A stretch of 64,000 bases of DNA from Mesorhizobium sp. (GCF_016793485.1 NZ_JAEULZ010000002.1:1-64000); one strand, 5' to 3'. Shown: positions 25,074 to 36,184, counted from the first letter of the stretch. Translations and numbers: made by a program. Notes: generated by a model not told the origin, from the letters alone.

Positions 25074-26633
25074 TTACTGGTTTGATCCGCCGTAGACGAT
25101 GCCGTTCGGGCGGTCGCCGACCGGGACGGTCTTGACGACGTCCTGGCTCGCCACGTCGATGATCGACACGGTATCGTCGGCAATGTTGGTCACGAACACG
25201 AATGCCCCGTCAGCCGATGCCGAGACGCCGTGTGCGCCGCCTCCTGTGGTGATCGTCTTGACCACTTTGCCAGTTGCGGTCTCGATCACGGAAACCGTAT
25301 CGTTCGGCTCCGCCTCGGTGCCCTGGTTGGCCACATAGACGTAGGCACCGTCGGAGGTGGCGAACATCTGGATCGGGTTCGGCCCGACGTCGATCCTGTT
25401 CGTCACCTCGCGGGATGCGGTGTCGATGACTGCCACCCGGTTCTCGTCTCGAAGAGAGACGTAGACCTGATCGCCCGAGGGGGTGAACCCGACTTGGACC
25501 GGCGCTGAGCCCACCGGAATGCGCGCAAGCTCCGTCAGGTCCTGGGTGTCTATGACGGAGACCGAGCCGTCCTCGACATTGGCGACATAGAGCTCGCTCT
25601 GATCCGGGCTGAGGCGCAGCCCATGCGGAAAGGCTCCGGTCGCGATGCGCTCGATGACCTGAGCCTTTGCGAGATCAACGACTACGATCTCGTTCCCGCC
25701 GGACAGGGAAACATAGGCACGTCCGGTGCGATCGGCGACGACATGCGCAGGATGCGCCCCGACCTCCACAGTGGCGACAGGTTGCGATAGTTGCTGTGGG
25801 TCGAGCACCACCAGAACCCCTCCGCCCGCTTCGGCCTCGGCATGTGCATCGTCAGCCGATCCGTGAGCGTGATCGGAGACAGGGCTCCCGACCGCAAGCA
25901 GCAGATTCCCGTCCGGCGTCAGATCGACATTGTGTGGCGATACGCCGATCTGAACGGTCGCGACAGAACCGGTGCCGAGATCGATGGAGCTGATCGAATT
26001 GCCGCCCTCGTTGGCGGAGTACACGGTTCCATCCGTCTGGAGAAAGCCGGCAGGCTCCTGGCTGGCGTTCGCCTCCAGCCATGCCTGCATTTCGGCGATC
26101 TCACGCTCCTGTGCTTCGATGATCTGCGCCGCCAACTCTCTCGTTTGCGGGTCATCTCCGTATTGCTGCACGATCTTCGCCATGTCGATCGCACCCTGAT
26201 GGTGCGGGATCATGCCCCGGACGAAGGCGACGTCCGGGTCTTCGGCCATGACGCCCTCCATCATCGGCCCGTGCATTTCGTCCATCGCATCGACATAGGC
26301 CTGGGTGAAGTCGGCGACATCCGTATCGGCTGTCTCCGGCTCTCCGCCTTTGGGTGCGGCCATCTCACCGTGCATCATTCCGGCCTGCATCATCTGCTGC
26401 ATGGCGCTCATGCACGCCTGGGGCATGGTCTCCATCATGGCCCGGCACTCCTGCGGCATGTCCTGAATCGAAGGCATCTGTCCCGAAGGGGACATGGGAG
26501 CAGGAGCCCGTTCCTCCTGAGCTTGCGGCGTCTCGGGGTGGTGGCCGTCATGCTCTGCCTGCTGGGCCAGAGCAGTGCCGGAGACCCCCATCAGGAGAGT
26601 GGCGGAAAGGGCAATTATTGTTCGGTACATCAT
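25074..26633 (-). CDS. Exported DUF305 domain fused to YVTN beta-propeller
   Basis: A 519-aa exported protein with a signal peptide at 1-24 (cleavage after GTALAQ). A Met/His-rich region (MMETMPQACMSAMQQMMQAGMM) precedes a DUF305 ferritin-like helical domain with GMIPHHQGAIDMA. From ~190 to the end are repeats of the YVTN/NHL type (ELYVANVEDGSVSVID; YVYVANQGTE), enough for about six or seven blades. A copper- or silver-binding periplasmic role fits the Met/His content and the neighbours. AAAGGA stands six bases before the ATG at 26633, which decides the start. Confidence 0.88.
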   Translation of the reverse strand: MMYRTIIALSATLLMGVSGTALAQQAEHDGHHPETPQAQEERAPAPMSPSGQMPSIQDMPQECRAMMETMPQACMSAMQQMMQAGMMHGEMAAPKGGEPETADTDVADFTQAYVDAMDEMHGPMMEGVMAEDPDVAFVRGMIPHHQGAIDMAKIVQQYGDDPQTRELAAQIIEAQEREIAEMQAWLEANASQEPAGFLQTDGTVYSANEGGNSISSIDLGTGSVATVQIGVSPHNVDLTPDGNLLLAVGSPVSDHAHGSADDAHAEAEAGGGVLVVLDPQQLSQPVATVEVGAHPAHVVADRTGRAYVSLSGGNEIVVVDLAKAQVIERIATGAFPHGLRLSPDQSELYVANVEDGSVSVIDTQDLTELARIPVGSAPVQVGFTPSGDQVYVSLRDENRVAVIDTASREVTNRIDVGPNPIQMFATSDGAYVYVANQGTEAEPNDTVSVIETATGKVVKTITTGGGAHGVSASADGAFVFVTNIADDTVSIIDVASQDVVKTVPVGDRPNGIVYGGSNQ

Positions 26634-26749
26634 TGTGCATCCTTTGGCGCCGGACAAACGCCTCACATCCTCGGACGTGCGCTTTCCGGCTTCATCTGAT
26701 CGTCGGTTGCTGGAGCAGCCGGGAACGAACAGCTCCCGGCCGTGCTTCA

Positions 26750-27157
26750 CTACGCAATCGTGGTCAGACGCGGTGGCCTCAGGATGCCTGAAGGATTTCG
26801 GCCCAGATCGCTGGGTTGAATGCGAAGGGGCGGTTCCCCGTCCAACGTTGGCAATGCCGGCATTGGATCGGGAAGCAGGGCAAGAAAGGTGCAGACTTGG
26901 CCGCAATCCAGATCTGGCGCTGCTTCAGGGTGACAGCATCGTTCGTCCGCAACCTCGCTGCGGTCGTCGGAAGGCGAATAGACGTCCTGCTGCGCGCTGG
27001 CAACGGCCTGATCCTGGTGCGTGGCGTGCGTGCTTGAACTGGCATGTGCCGTTCCCAGGACAGCGAACGCGCTGAAGACGAGCAGCAGGAGTCCGGTCAG
27101 GACCTGGCGCAGCCAGTCCTTTTTCGAGCAGAACGCCGCAGTCGAGCTCCTGCTCAT
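26750..27157 (-). CDS. Exported Cys/His protein of unknown family (copy A)
   Basis: A 135-aa protein with an N-terminal hydrophobic signal segment (VLTGLLLLVFSAFAVLGTAHA). A His/Ser/Asp-rich mature region follows, then a cysteine cluster RCCHPEAAPDLDCGQVC and a C-terminal GILRPPR. It shares length, layout and end sequence with the gene at 31916-32323, so the two seem paralogous. Placed among copper genes, it may bind metal in the periplasm. I cannot name the family. The ATG at 27157 is chosen because it puts the signal segment near the N-terminus. Confidence 0.65.
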   Translation of the reverse strand: MSRSSTAAFCSKKDWLRQVLTGLLLLVFSAFAVLGTAHASSSTHATHQDQAVASAQQDVYSPSDDRSEVADERCCHPEAAPDLDCGQVCTFLALLPDPMPALPTLDGEPPLRIQPSDLGRNPSGILRPPRLTTIA

Positions 27158-27328
27158 GGCGTGGCTTCCTTCACGCACCGGACGATTGCCAGGCACCGGA
27201 TGACATCCGTGCGCCCGCCAGCATCCAAGCTCAGCCAGCCTGAGCTGCTGACAGGGGCAGGTTCTGCCCCGCGGGCCCCACTCTGGATCGAACTGGTGGC
27301 AATCGGATGAATCATGAGCAGCGTTTTC

Positions 27329-27817
27329 TCAGATCTCCTGCGCGCCACGGAAACGCCCGAAGATCTTCTGGTCGGCTGAAGCGAACAGAAATACCTCGTA
27401 GGGCTCGGCAGTCACGCCCGCGAAGTCCATGCCGGGCGACCCGGCCGGCATTCCGGGAACCGCGAGGCCCGTGGCCGCCGGCCGCTCGGTCAGGAGACGC
27501 TGAATCGCTGCAGCTGGAACGTGGCCTTCAACGACATAGCCGTCCACTTCGGCCGTGTGGCACGAGTAAAGCGCCGGGGGTACGCCGAGCCGCTGTTTGA
27601 AGGCGTCCATGTTCGGAGTTTCAACGATCCGCACTGGAAATCCCGCAGCCTCGATATGCTCGGCCCACCCGGTGCAGCAGCCGCAGCTCGGGTCCTTGGT
27701 AACGGTCACGAGTGGCAGGCTTCTGGCATATCCTGTCAACGGTACTGAAAGCAGAACAGGTATCGAGCCAAGACCCGCCAGGAAGGCACGCCGGCTGATC
27801 GCATGGTCATTTTGCAT
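27329..27817 (-). CDS. DUF411 metal-binding protein, Tat-exported
   Basis: A 162-aa periplasmic protein. A twin-arginine signal (SRRAFLAG, Arg9-Arg10) is followed by a hydrophobic stretch. The DUF411 core starts TVTKDPSCGCCTGW with Cys45, Cys47 and Cys48, and continues with YSCHTAEVDGYVVEGHVPA. DUF411 proteins (sometimes called CopG) occur in copper and silver resistance clusters and are thought to handle periplasmic metal. It is followed closely by the 162-base gap to the next exported protein. Confidence 0.88.
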   Translation of the reverse strand: MQNDHAISRRAFLAGLGSIPVLLSVPLTGYARSLPLVTVTKDPSCGCCTGWAEHIEAAGFPVRIVETPNMDAFKQRLGVPPALYSCHTAEVDGYVVEGHVPAAAIQRLLTERPAATGLAVPGMPAGSPGMDFAGVTAEPYEVFLFASADQKIFGRFRGAQEI

Positions 27818-27847
27818 CTTTGGTCCTCACGAACGCCGCCGACAACC

Positions 27848-27964
27848 TCAGCGGAAGAATACATACTTGATCAATGCTGCGACGGTGAGGAGCGCAAGCA
27901 CCAGAAGCAGGAGGCCCCAGAAGCCCATACCCCACATCATGCCGCGGGACATCATCTCGTGCAT
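27848..27964 (-). CDS. 38-aa single-helix membrane peptide
   Basis: A short gene with a good site (AGGAAG six bases before the ATG). The product starts MHEMMSRGMMWGMGFWG, then has one hydrophobic helix (LLLLVLALLTVAALIKYVFF) and stops. The Met-rich head with Trp and His looks suited to soft-metal contact at the periplasmic face. Similar tiny proteins occur next to copper ATPases. It lies between copA and the DUF411 gene on the same strand. Function unknown. Confidence 0.65.
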   Translation of the reverse strand: MHEMMSRGMMWGMGFWGLLLLVLALLTVAALIKYVFFR

Positions 27965-28125
27965 GGCGAGCTTCCTGTTGGCGATGACTGGCAGATATTA
28001 GCACAAGCAGTTGCCCCCGAACTTGAGGCAGCGCAAGGAAGGCATACTTTGCTGGAGACGAACACGGCGTCGTGAGCCGTATCGTAGCCGTAGTGCCGGA
28101 CAGCTTCTTTGCTCACCTCGGTCTC

Positions 28126-30606
<2,481 letters not shown>

Positions 30607-30653
30607 GTACCTCGTCCGGGAAGTGCCCGAGAATCGTCATTATTCAGCGTGCG

Positions 30654-30676
30654 CCTTCCCATCGCTGGAAGGTCAA
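30654..30676 (-). promoter_or_regulatory. CueR-type copper-responsive promoter of copA
   Basis: On the minus strand, TTGACC overlaps a dyad CCTTCC-(7 nt)-GGAAGG, the arrangement of MerR-family CueR boxes in which the regulator binds inside an over-long -35/-10 spacer. It lies ~48-70 bases upstream of the copA start. No merR/cueR gene is present in the window, so the activator must be encoded elsewhere. Confidence 0.75.
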
Positions 30677-30865
30677 GAGTAAATCGCAAGGCGGAAGCCG
30701 TTGCCGTGACGGTGACGAAGGACATTCCGCTCTTCCGGTTCTGCCTGCGCAGCGTTTCTGGACGTACCTTCGAATGTGTAGTGTCGATCTCGGCAGCGCC
30801 TTCCGCAATGCCAGGCAGTCTTCTGTCGGAGCCGCCGAAGCCTCGAGCTCCGGCGGCCGACATGC

Positions 30866-31351
30866 TTACTGCTGACCCGCGTTCTCCTCGACCCAGGCGG
30901 TCATGTCCTCGATCTCCTGACGCTGGGCGTCGATGATCTCCTGTGCGAGCGCTTTCGACTGCTCGTCATCACCGTATTGGAGTTCGACCTCAGCCATGGC
31001 GATGGCGCCCGTATGATGCGCGATCATCCCGCAGTGGAAGGCGAGATCGGGGTCTTTGATGGTGTGGGTGGCCATCATCGGGCCGTTCATCTCCATCATG
31101 GCCTGCATGGAGGCCCGTTGGGCCTCGTCCATGCCTTCCATGCTTCCCATCATGCCGGACATATCCATGCCTTGCATCATGTCCGGCATAGCGGACTGCT
31201 GGATAGCATCCCGGCAGCCCTGTGGCAGGATCGACAGATCGGCCGTCTGGTCCTGCAGGCCTGCCTGGCCGTGCATCCCTCCTTCTTGCGCGAGGGCGGC
31301 GGGAGCAGCGAGTAGGAAAGCAAGCATTGTGGCTACTTCGATTTTACGCAT
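30866..31351 (-). CDS. Periplasmic DUF305 (CopM-like) protein
   Basis: A 161-aa exported protein with a signal peptide to about residue 21 (LAFLLAAPAALAQ). A Met-rich segment (MPDMMQGMDMSGMMGSMEGM) precedes the DUF305 four-helix domain with FHCGMIAHHTGAIAMA and EEIIDAQRQEIEDM-like motifs. Such proteins bind copper or silver in the periplasm. An AAAGGAG site stands in front of the ATG. It lies between copA and the copper-storage-like gene, all on the same strand. Confidence 0.88.
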   Translation of the reverse strand: MRKIEVATMLAFLLAAPAALAQEGGMHGQAGLQDQTADLSILPQGCRDAIQQSAMPDMMQGMDMSGMMGSMEGMDEAQRASMQAMMEMNGPMMATHTIKDPDLAFHCGMIAHHTGAIAMAEVELQYGDDEQSKALAQEIIDAQRQEIEDMTAWVEENAGQQ

Positions 31352-31387
31352 GAGAGTTCTCCTTTGATGTAATTGGCTCTGTTGGAA

Positions 31388-31720
31388 TCAGGCGGCCATC
31401 TTCCGGCAGCTCTCGGCGCACCGGCGACATGCATCGACGCATTCCTGCATGTCGCCGATCTGTTCACAGCTCCGGGCGCACTCCTCGCAGACTTCTGCGC
31501 AGACTGCGCAGGTGCGTTTGTGAAGGTCGGTGCCCATCAGCATGAAACTTGCCGCGGTCCGGCAGATCTCGGCGCAGGCAATCATGAGCCGGAAGTGACC
31601 TGGCTCGACGTGCTGGCCGCCTGCCTCCAGGCAGTGGTTCATGGCTGTGCTGAGGCAAACGCTGTGACAGCGCAGGCATTCGTCGATGCAGCTCTGCATT
31701 TCAGGGGACATCTGGTGCAT
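31388..31720 (-). CDS. Cys-rich four-helix-bundle copper storage protein (Csp-like)
   Basis: A 110-aa protein with 16 cysteines arranged along helices in CxxxC/CxxC patterns (SCIDECLRCHSVC; CAVCAEVCEECARSC; CVDACRRCAESC). This is the hallmark of Csp/DUF326 proteins that store many Cu(I) ions inside a four-helix bundle. The ATG at 31720 has GGAGA five to nine bases ahead and removes 14 unrelated residues. No signal peptide is seen, so it would be a cytosolic (Csp3-like) store. Confidence 0.9.
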   Translation of the reverse strand: MHQMSPEMQSCIDECLRCHSVCLSTAMNHCLEAGGQHVEPGHFRLMIACAEICRTAASFMLMGTDLHKRTCAVCAEVCEECARSCEQIGDMQECVDACRRCAESCRKMAA

Positions 31721-31915
31721 TTGAATTCTCCAATTCGGAATTTTGGGGTTGAGAAGCGGCAAGCGCCGCGCCGACGCTCACTGCTGTCGGAGACGCATGG
31801 CGTCTGCCTCGGATCGACCGATCGCTTTCCCCAGCCGTATCTGGTTCGGAGACACGCTGATGCCTTGTTTCAGGTCAGGCGTGATCTCGACGGAAGACGA
31901 TCAGATCAGACCAGA

Positions 31916-32323
31916 TCACGGTCGTGGAGGACGACGTAGCCCGTCGGGACCAAGCCCGTTCAGGAGCGAGACAAGAACATGAGATTTAGCCCCTGCGCCC
32001 CATGGCCAATCCGGGCACGGAGACTCGCTTGGCAGCAGTGCCGACAGACAGGCTTCTCCGCAGCAGGCAGGAGTCGCATCCCCTGTGCCATGCTTTTCGC
32101 TGACCATCGATGGATGTGCGTGGCTTTGCTCCGACTCGGCAGCAGCGTCGTCCGCGACAGGCGGTGCTCCGGCAGGAGCATCGGTATGGACATGCATGTG
32201 TGGCAGAAGGCCTTGGGCAGCTACCGCATGGGTCAAGAACATGGCGACCGCCAGAAGCGTAACGATGTTCGAAAGCTTCTGCCAGACTGACGCAGCTTTC
32301 GCGCTGGCGGCTGGTCGTTCCAT
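31916..32323 (-). CDS. Exported Cys/His protein of unknown family (copy B)
   Basis: A 135-aa protein resembling copy A at 26750-27157. It has an N-terminal hydrophobic segment (NIVTLLAVAMFLTHAVAAQG), a His-rich stretch (LLPHMHVHTDAP), a cysteine cluster ACCGEACLSALLPSESPC, and a C-terminal DGLRRPPRP. The shared cysteine cluster, Leu-Leu-Pro and C-terminal RPPR suggest a common family that I cannot name. A periplasmic metal-binding role is inferred from content and neighbours. Confidence 0.62.
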   Translation of the reverse strand: MERPAASAKAASVWQKLSNIVTLLAVAMFLTHAVAAQGLLPHMHVHTDAPAGAPPVADDAAAESEQSHAHPSMVSEKHGTGDATPACCGEACLSALLPSESPCPDWPWGAGAKSHVLVSLLNGLGPDGLRRPPRP

Positions 32324-32474
32324 AGCGAGGCAACGACGATGGAGAAGACTTGTTCCAGCACAACCGGTAATGTGACTACTGGTGCCCGATACTAGTTCGC
32401 CGGGCGCAGCTCGGGCCTGCTGCAAGGGAAGACGTCACGGCGGGATCGGTCCAAGCGTCGGCAGAAAAGGTTAA

Positions 32475-32969
32475 ATGGCAGTCATGGCGCAGTCCTCTGA
32501 TAATACTCAGCACAGCGGAAGCTCCGGCCGTCCGTACTTGATGTTCTGGATCAACATGGCTCTCGGCCTCTTGGTCATGTATGTCGTGATGTTCTCGATG
32601 ATCGATGGGCTGCACGATTTCCGGAACAACCTCAACATGTTCTATATGGCGGTGACCATGTGGGCGCCGATGGGAATCTTCATGCTGGCTACGATGCCCG
32701 GCATGTTTCCAAGGAAGGCACTCAATATCGCTCTCCACGGCCTGTTTATCGCCCTGACGATTGCGTCTTTCGCCGCCACGCGCTCACAAGCGCTGATCCA
32801 CGACCGCCAATTCATCGACTCGATGATCCCACATCACTCGGGCGCCATTCTCATGTGCCGAGAGGCGGCGCTGAGCGATCCAGAGTTGGTCGCTCTGTGC
32901 GAAGAGATCATCGAGGCGCAGCGATCTGAAATCGAGCAAATGGAACAGATCAAAGAACGCCTCGATTGA
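32475..32969 (+). CDS. Membrane-anchored DUF305 protein
   Basis: A 164-aa protein with about three membrane helices (YLMFWINMALGLLVMYVVMF; GIFMLATMPGMF; a third near 90-105). The DUF305 motif follows, IDSMIPHHSGAILMCREAA, and then EEIIEAQRSEIEQM. It is the third DUF305 protein in the block but the only one on the + strand and the only one built as a membrane protein. AAAAGG stands four bases before the ATG. Confidence 0.85.
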   Translation: MAVMAQSSDNTQHSGSSGRPYLMFWINMALGLLVMYVVMFSMIDGLHDFRNNLNMFYMAVTMWAPMGIFMLATMPGMFPRKALNIALHGLFIALTIASFAATRSQALIHDRQFIDSMIPHHSGAILMCREAALSDPELVALCEEIIEAQRSEIEQMEQIKERLD

Positions 32970-33015
32970 ATTGGCAGCGGCATAAGCAGAGGAGGATGGG
33001 GATAGGTATAGCGTG

Positions 33016-33105
33016 ATGTCGGACGCCAACGAATTAGTCGAGGCCATCACCTGCGTGGGGCGGCGGAGGCATTGGGCCGACGGGGAGAAGCTGAGGATCG
33101 TGGTG
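33016..33105 (+). pseudogene. Remnant of an IS-type transposase accessory gene
   Basis: The first ~30 residues, including ELVEAITCVGRRRHWADGEK, resemble the N-terminus of IS66 TnpA or IS3-type OrfA proteins, where an ERRRRW-S-x-E-x-K motif starts the DNA-binding domain. After LRIV the similarity stops and no transposase domain follows, so this is a decayed fragment. It lies between the copper block and the arsenic genes and may mark an old insertion or fusion point. The rest of 32970-33406 holds nothing recognisable. Confidence 0.5.
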
Positions 33106-33406
33106 ACGCGCTGTGCTGCGACGATCCATCTCGCTCATCGAGTGGCGCTGATCCGTGCGTACTCGCGCGCCCAGAGAAGGTTGGACATCAGGCCCATTCC
33201 CTCCGCCAGACCTGCCGATTGCACTCTATAGTCCGATATTCCCGCCGATGACCGCCTGCCACCAAGTGGCCTAGCGAACCGCCGATTTTCCGCTACAGCC
33301 CCGTAATTGCGGCTCATGTCGGAGCGGCTGTGTCGCAGGCTGGGCTTTGCGGCATCCAGCAATGCGGCAACACGGTTTCCACGATATGCACTTGCCTCGG
33401 CTAATC

Positions 33407-33452
33407 GATTCATTCATTCCTATAATAAAAGGAATGTTGTAATGAATGAATC
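33407..33452. promoter_or_regulatory. ArsR operator with 12-bp arms over the start codon
   Basis: GATTCATTCATT and AATGAATGAATC are perfect inverted repeats separated by 22 bases, with a nested CATTCC/GGAATG pair. A consensus -10 (TATAAT, 33421-33426) sits in the spacer, and the right arm contains the ATG of the repressor gene. Binding of the ArsR dimer here would block both transcription and translation start (inference). Confidence 0.75.
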
Positions 33453-33810
33453 ACAAGCTCTCAGAGGGTTCTCTGCAATCGCGCAGGAAGCCCGCCTGCG
33501 CATCATCCGCATGTTGGTTACGGCCGGGGCGAACGGGCTTCCATCGGGGGCCATCGCCGAGGCCCTGAATGGTTCATCGCCGCAGCGGGCGTCGTTCCAT
33601 CTGAAAGAGCTGGAGGCTGCTGGACTGGTTGAGAGCCGACGAGAAGGTAAATCCATTGTTTACAGCGCTATCTTCCCGGCGCTGTCCGAGCTAGTTGCCT
33701 TCCTCATGCACGATTGCTGCGGTGGCCACTGCACCTACTGCGATCAGGCCATTGAGCTATTCGCCAAGTGTACTGGGCGCCCAACCTTTTCGGCCGTGGA
33801 AGTGGCCTAA
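33442..33810 (+). CDS. arsR: ArsR-family repressor
   Basis: A 122-aa winged-helix repressor. The HTH region (PSGAIAEALNGSSPQRASFHL) and wing (SRREGKSIVYSAIF) are typical of ArsR. A cysteine cluster near the C-terminus (DCCGGHCTYC, Cys92, 93, 97, 100) is a likely arsenite or metal site. The ATG at 33442 lies in the operator; longer frames start in the IS-remnant region. The exporter ATG at 33810 overlaps its last base. Metal specificity is inferred from the neighbour. Confidence 0.88.
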   Translation: MNESQALRGFSAIAQEARLRIIRMLVTAGANGLPSGAIAEALNGSSPQRASFHLKELEAAGLVESRREGKSIVYSAIFPALSELVAFLMHDCCGGHCTYCDQAIELFAKCTGRPTFSAVEVA

Positions 33811-34772
33811 TGCGCAACTTCCTCGAAACCCGCCAAGTCTGGATCTACTTCGCTGCCGTTGGCCTCGCTGCGCTTGTGGGCGCTATCGTCCCTGGCGCCA
33901 CGCTTCTCGAGAGCTGGATTAATCCGGCACTTGCCACGATGTTGTTCGTGACTTTCCTGCAAGTGCCCATCGCCGAACTCTGGCGGGCTCTACTCCGTGT
34001 CCGCTTTATCGTGACGCTGCTGGCGACCAACTTTTTGGTGGTGCCGTTATTGGTTTGGGGACTGATCCAGTTCCTGCCAAACGAACCAATGATCCGGCTC
34101 GGTGTGCTGATCGTCCTGCTGACGCCCTGCATCGACTATGTTGTCACGTTCGCCCACCTGGGACGTGCCGATGCCAAGCTGCTGTTGGCATCGACACCGG
34201 CTTTGCTGTTGGTGCAGATGGGGCTGTTGCCGGTCTATCTTCAGGCTTTCTTTGGCGAGTCGGCGGAAGGATTGATCCAGACAGGCCCGTTCTTGCACGC
34301 CTTTGTCTGGCTCATCGCCATTCCGCTGGTGTTGGCCGCCTCTCTCGAGCTGTTGTCGAAGAAATCGAGTTTCGTCGAGCGGGGGGTGGCGGCGTTGGGG
34401 TTCTTGCCGGTCCCGGCCACGGCCCTGGTTCTCTTCGTCGTCGTGGCCGCCGTCGTGCCCCAGCTAGGGCTGGCATTCCACGGCGCGCTGAGTGCGGTGC
34501 CGGTATATATCGCGTTCGCCATTCTGGCGCCGGTCATAGGGTGGATCGCTAGCCGGATTGCCGGCCTTGATGCACCAGCCGGTCGCGCCGTTGCCTTCAG
34601 TGCAGCCACGCGGAATTCTCTCGTCGTATTGCCTCTCGCTTTTGCCGTGCCAGGAGCGATGCCTCTTCTGCCTGCAATAATCGTTGCGCAGACCATGGTG
34701 GAACTGGTGAGCGAGCTCATCTACATGCGGCTCGTTCCCAGATGGGGAAGATCGAAAGCGGTCTCCATGTAG
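33810..34772 (+). CDS. ACR3/BASS-like arsenical resistance transporter
   Basis: A 320-aa inner-membrane protein with about ten helices of the BASS superfamily. Signatures include LLTPCIDYVVTFAHLG, where ACR3 has its conserved Cys in TM4, and AATRNSLVVLPLAFAVPGA near the end, similar to the ACR3 TM9 region. It should extrude arsenite, or in some members other oxyanions or organic acids. It is coupled to arsR by an overlapping start. No arsenate reductase gene is adjacent. Confidence 0.75.
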   Translation: MRNFLETRQVWIYFAAVGLAALVGAIVPGATLLESWINPALATMLFVTFLQVPIAELWRALLRVRFIVTLLATNFLVVPLLVWGLIQFLPNEPMIRLGVLIVLLTPCIDYVVTFAHLGRADAKLLLASTPALLLVQMGLLPVYLQAFFGESAEGLIQTGPFLHAFVWLIAIPLVLAASLELLSKKSSFVERGVAALGFLPVPATALVLFVVVAAVVPQLGLAFHGALSAVPVYIAFAILAPVIGWIASRIAGLDAPAGRAVAFSAATRNSLVVLPLAFAVPGAMPLLPAIIVAQTMVELVSELIYMRLVPRWGRSKAVSM

Positions 34773-35349
34773 TCGGATGCCTTTGCCTCAAGCAGAGCAA
34801 GATCAGTGTGGCATCTTTGGCTATCATGACTTGATGGCCTTGGCGGGATCGCCGAAAGCCCGAAGTATCCGCCAATAGACACTCAAACCCCGCCGATGAG
34901 CGCCGAAAGCCGCAAGCAGCATAGAATTCCTTTAATTCTCAGAGACCTACGGCCATCTCGTAGTGCTCATCTTCGTCGGGCGCTGCCCGCCAGACGCCCA
35001 TCTACAAGTTATTGAAAATAATAATAAAGCTGACGGGGGGTACAAATCCCCATGGGACGGGTTGCGCACTTCCGTGTGTCGGCTAGTGGGTTTAGGTCGA
35101 TCTGGTTCTGGCAGTCCCGAATTGGGGAAGGCGCCGAGCTGGCTAAAATCCAACCGCTATCGTGTATAGCGTTGGGCTACAGTTTTGGCGCAACTGTTCA
35201 ACCGCGCTCGCAAGACATGCGGCGCGAACCGTGCAGCCGGAACTTGCCTGCGGCCCTCTCAAACAGGGTGCTCCCGTGATGACACATTTGGATCGAGTGG
35301 GTGCGGCCTTCACGGGAGAAGCATAACCTACCAAGGAGGCAAACCTAAC
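34773..35349. other. 577-bp gap without recognisable genes
   Basis: I see no convincing coding sequence. The segment includes AT-rich stretches (35008-35030) and a short hairpin GGGG-TACAAAT-CCCC at 35037-35051. It separates the arsenic unit from the sugar-transport locus and could be decayed mobile DNA. The 11-mer CCCGCCGATGA occurs here and also near 33240, but the match is too short to define an element. Confidence 0.4.
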
Positions 35350-36135
35350 CTAGTCGCGGGCACCTGTAATAAAGCCGATAATTTCGTCGGCGCCGGTTTT
35401 GTTGGTCGTAAGGTTGCAGACTATTCGACCGCGTCTGAAAACATATACCCGATCGCTTAGCTCGAGCACCTGCTTCATGTTGTGGCTGACGAGGAGGACC
35501 GCCACCCCGCGATCACGCAGGCCACGGATGATGTCGTGAACATGAGCCGTTTCCTGCAGCCCGAGCGCGGCGGTGGGCTCGTCCATGATAATCAGCCGCG
35601 ATCCCCATCCCGCGGCGCGCGCGATTGCGACGCCTTGGCGCTGGCCACCCGACAATCCACTGACAAGATCATGCACGCCCGGAACGTTCACACCGATTTC
35701 GCCAAGCAGATCGGCGGCGCGCGCGGCCATCTTCCGCCGGTTCAGAATGCTCAGTCCGCCAAATCGGACGTGAAATTCTTCCCTGCCGAGAAAAAGGTTC
35801 GACAACACGTCCAGATCCTCGGCAAGCGAAAGATCCTGATAAACGGTCTCGATACCGGCGCGTCGTGCGTCGTTTGGTGATTTGAAACTGGTGACGAGAC
35901 CATCGACCTCGACCGATCCCGCCGACGCGGGATGAGCGCCTGACAGGATCTTCACGAAGGTCGACTTGCCGGCGCCATTGTCGCCCATGATTGCGACGAT
36001 CTCGCCCGGAGCGATGTGGAAGTTCGCGTCCTGCAAGGCGTGTACGCCATCGTAGTTCTTGGAAATGCCGGACGTGCTCAGCAGAGGGGTCAAGCGGACA
36101 ACTTTCGCGGACTTATGTGACGGTGCTTGTAGCAT
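35350..36135 (-). CDS. Sugar ABC transporter ATPase, single-domain (FrcA-like)
   Basis: A 261-aa nucleotide-binding subunit of the carbohydrate-uptake CUT2 class. Walker A is at 51-59 (GDNGAGKST), the signature is LSGGQRQ and Walker B is LIIMDEPTAAL. It has one ABC domain, as in FrcA, and not the tandem pair of RbsA. The ATG at 36135 is preferred over the longer frame, which runs into the intergenic hairpin. It is last in the operon after the permease and binding-protein genes. Confidence 0.9.
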   Translation of the reverse strand: MLQAPSHKSAKVVRLTPLLSTSGISKNYDGVHALQDANFHIAPGEIVAIMGDNGAGKSTFVKILSGAHPASAGSVEVDGLVTSFKSPNDARRAGIETVYQDLSLAEDLDVLSNLFLGREEFHVRFGGLSILNRRKMAARAADLLGEIGVNVPGVHDLVSGLSGGQRQGVAIARAAGWGSRLIIMDEPTAALGLQETAHVHDIIRGLRDRGVAVLLVSHNMKQVLELSDRVYVFRRGRIVCNLTTNKTGADEIIGFITGARD

Positions 36136-36157
36136 GTTCGACACCAAAATTTTTGGG

Positions 36158-36184
36158 GGGTGATGGCATCGATCGCCATCACCC
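36158..36184 (-). repeat. Intercistronic hairpin between binding protein and ATPase
   Basis: GGGTGATGGC and GCCATCACCC form a 10-bp perfect stem with a 7-base loop, just after the binding-protein stop. Such hairpins commonly protect the 3' end of binding-protein messages and reduce expression of the distal ATPase gene. Confidence 0.6.

Noticed and set aside
33135-33413. Minus-strand frame upstream of arsR
   Set aside because: No similarity recognised; it overlaps the promoter and operator of arsR and is probably chance.
35036-35051. tRNA T-arm-like sequence (GGGG-TACAAAT-CCCC)
   Set aside because: No acceptor, D or anticodon arm can be folded around it and TTC is not conserved, so neither a tRNA nor a tRNA-end attachment site is supported.
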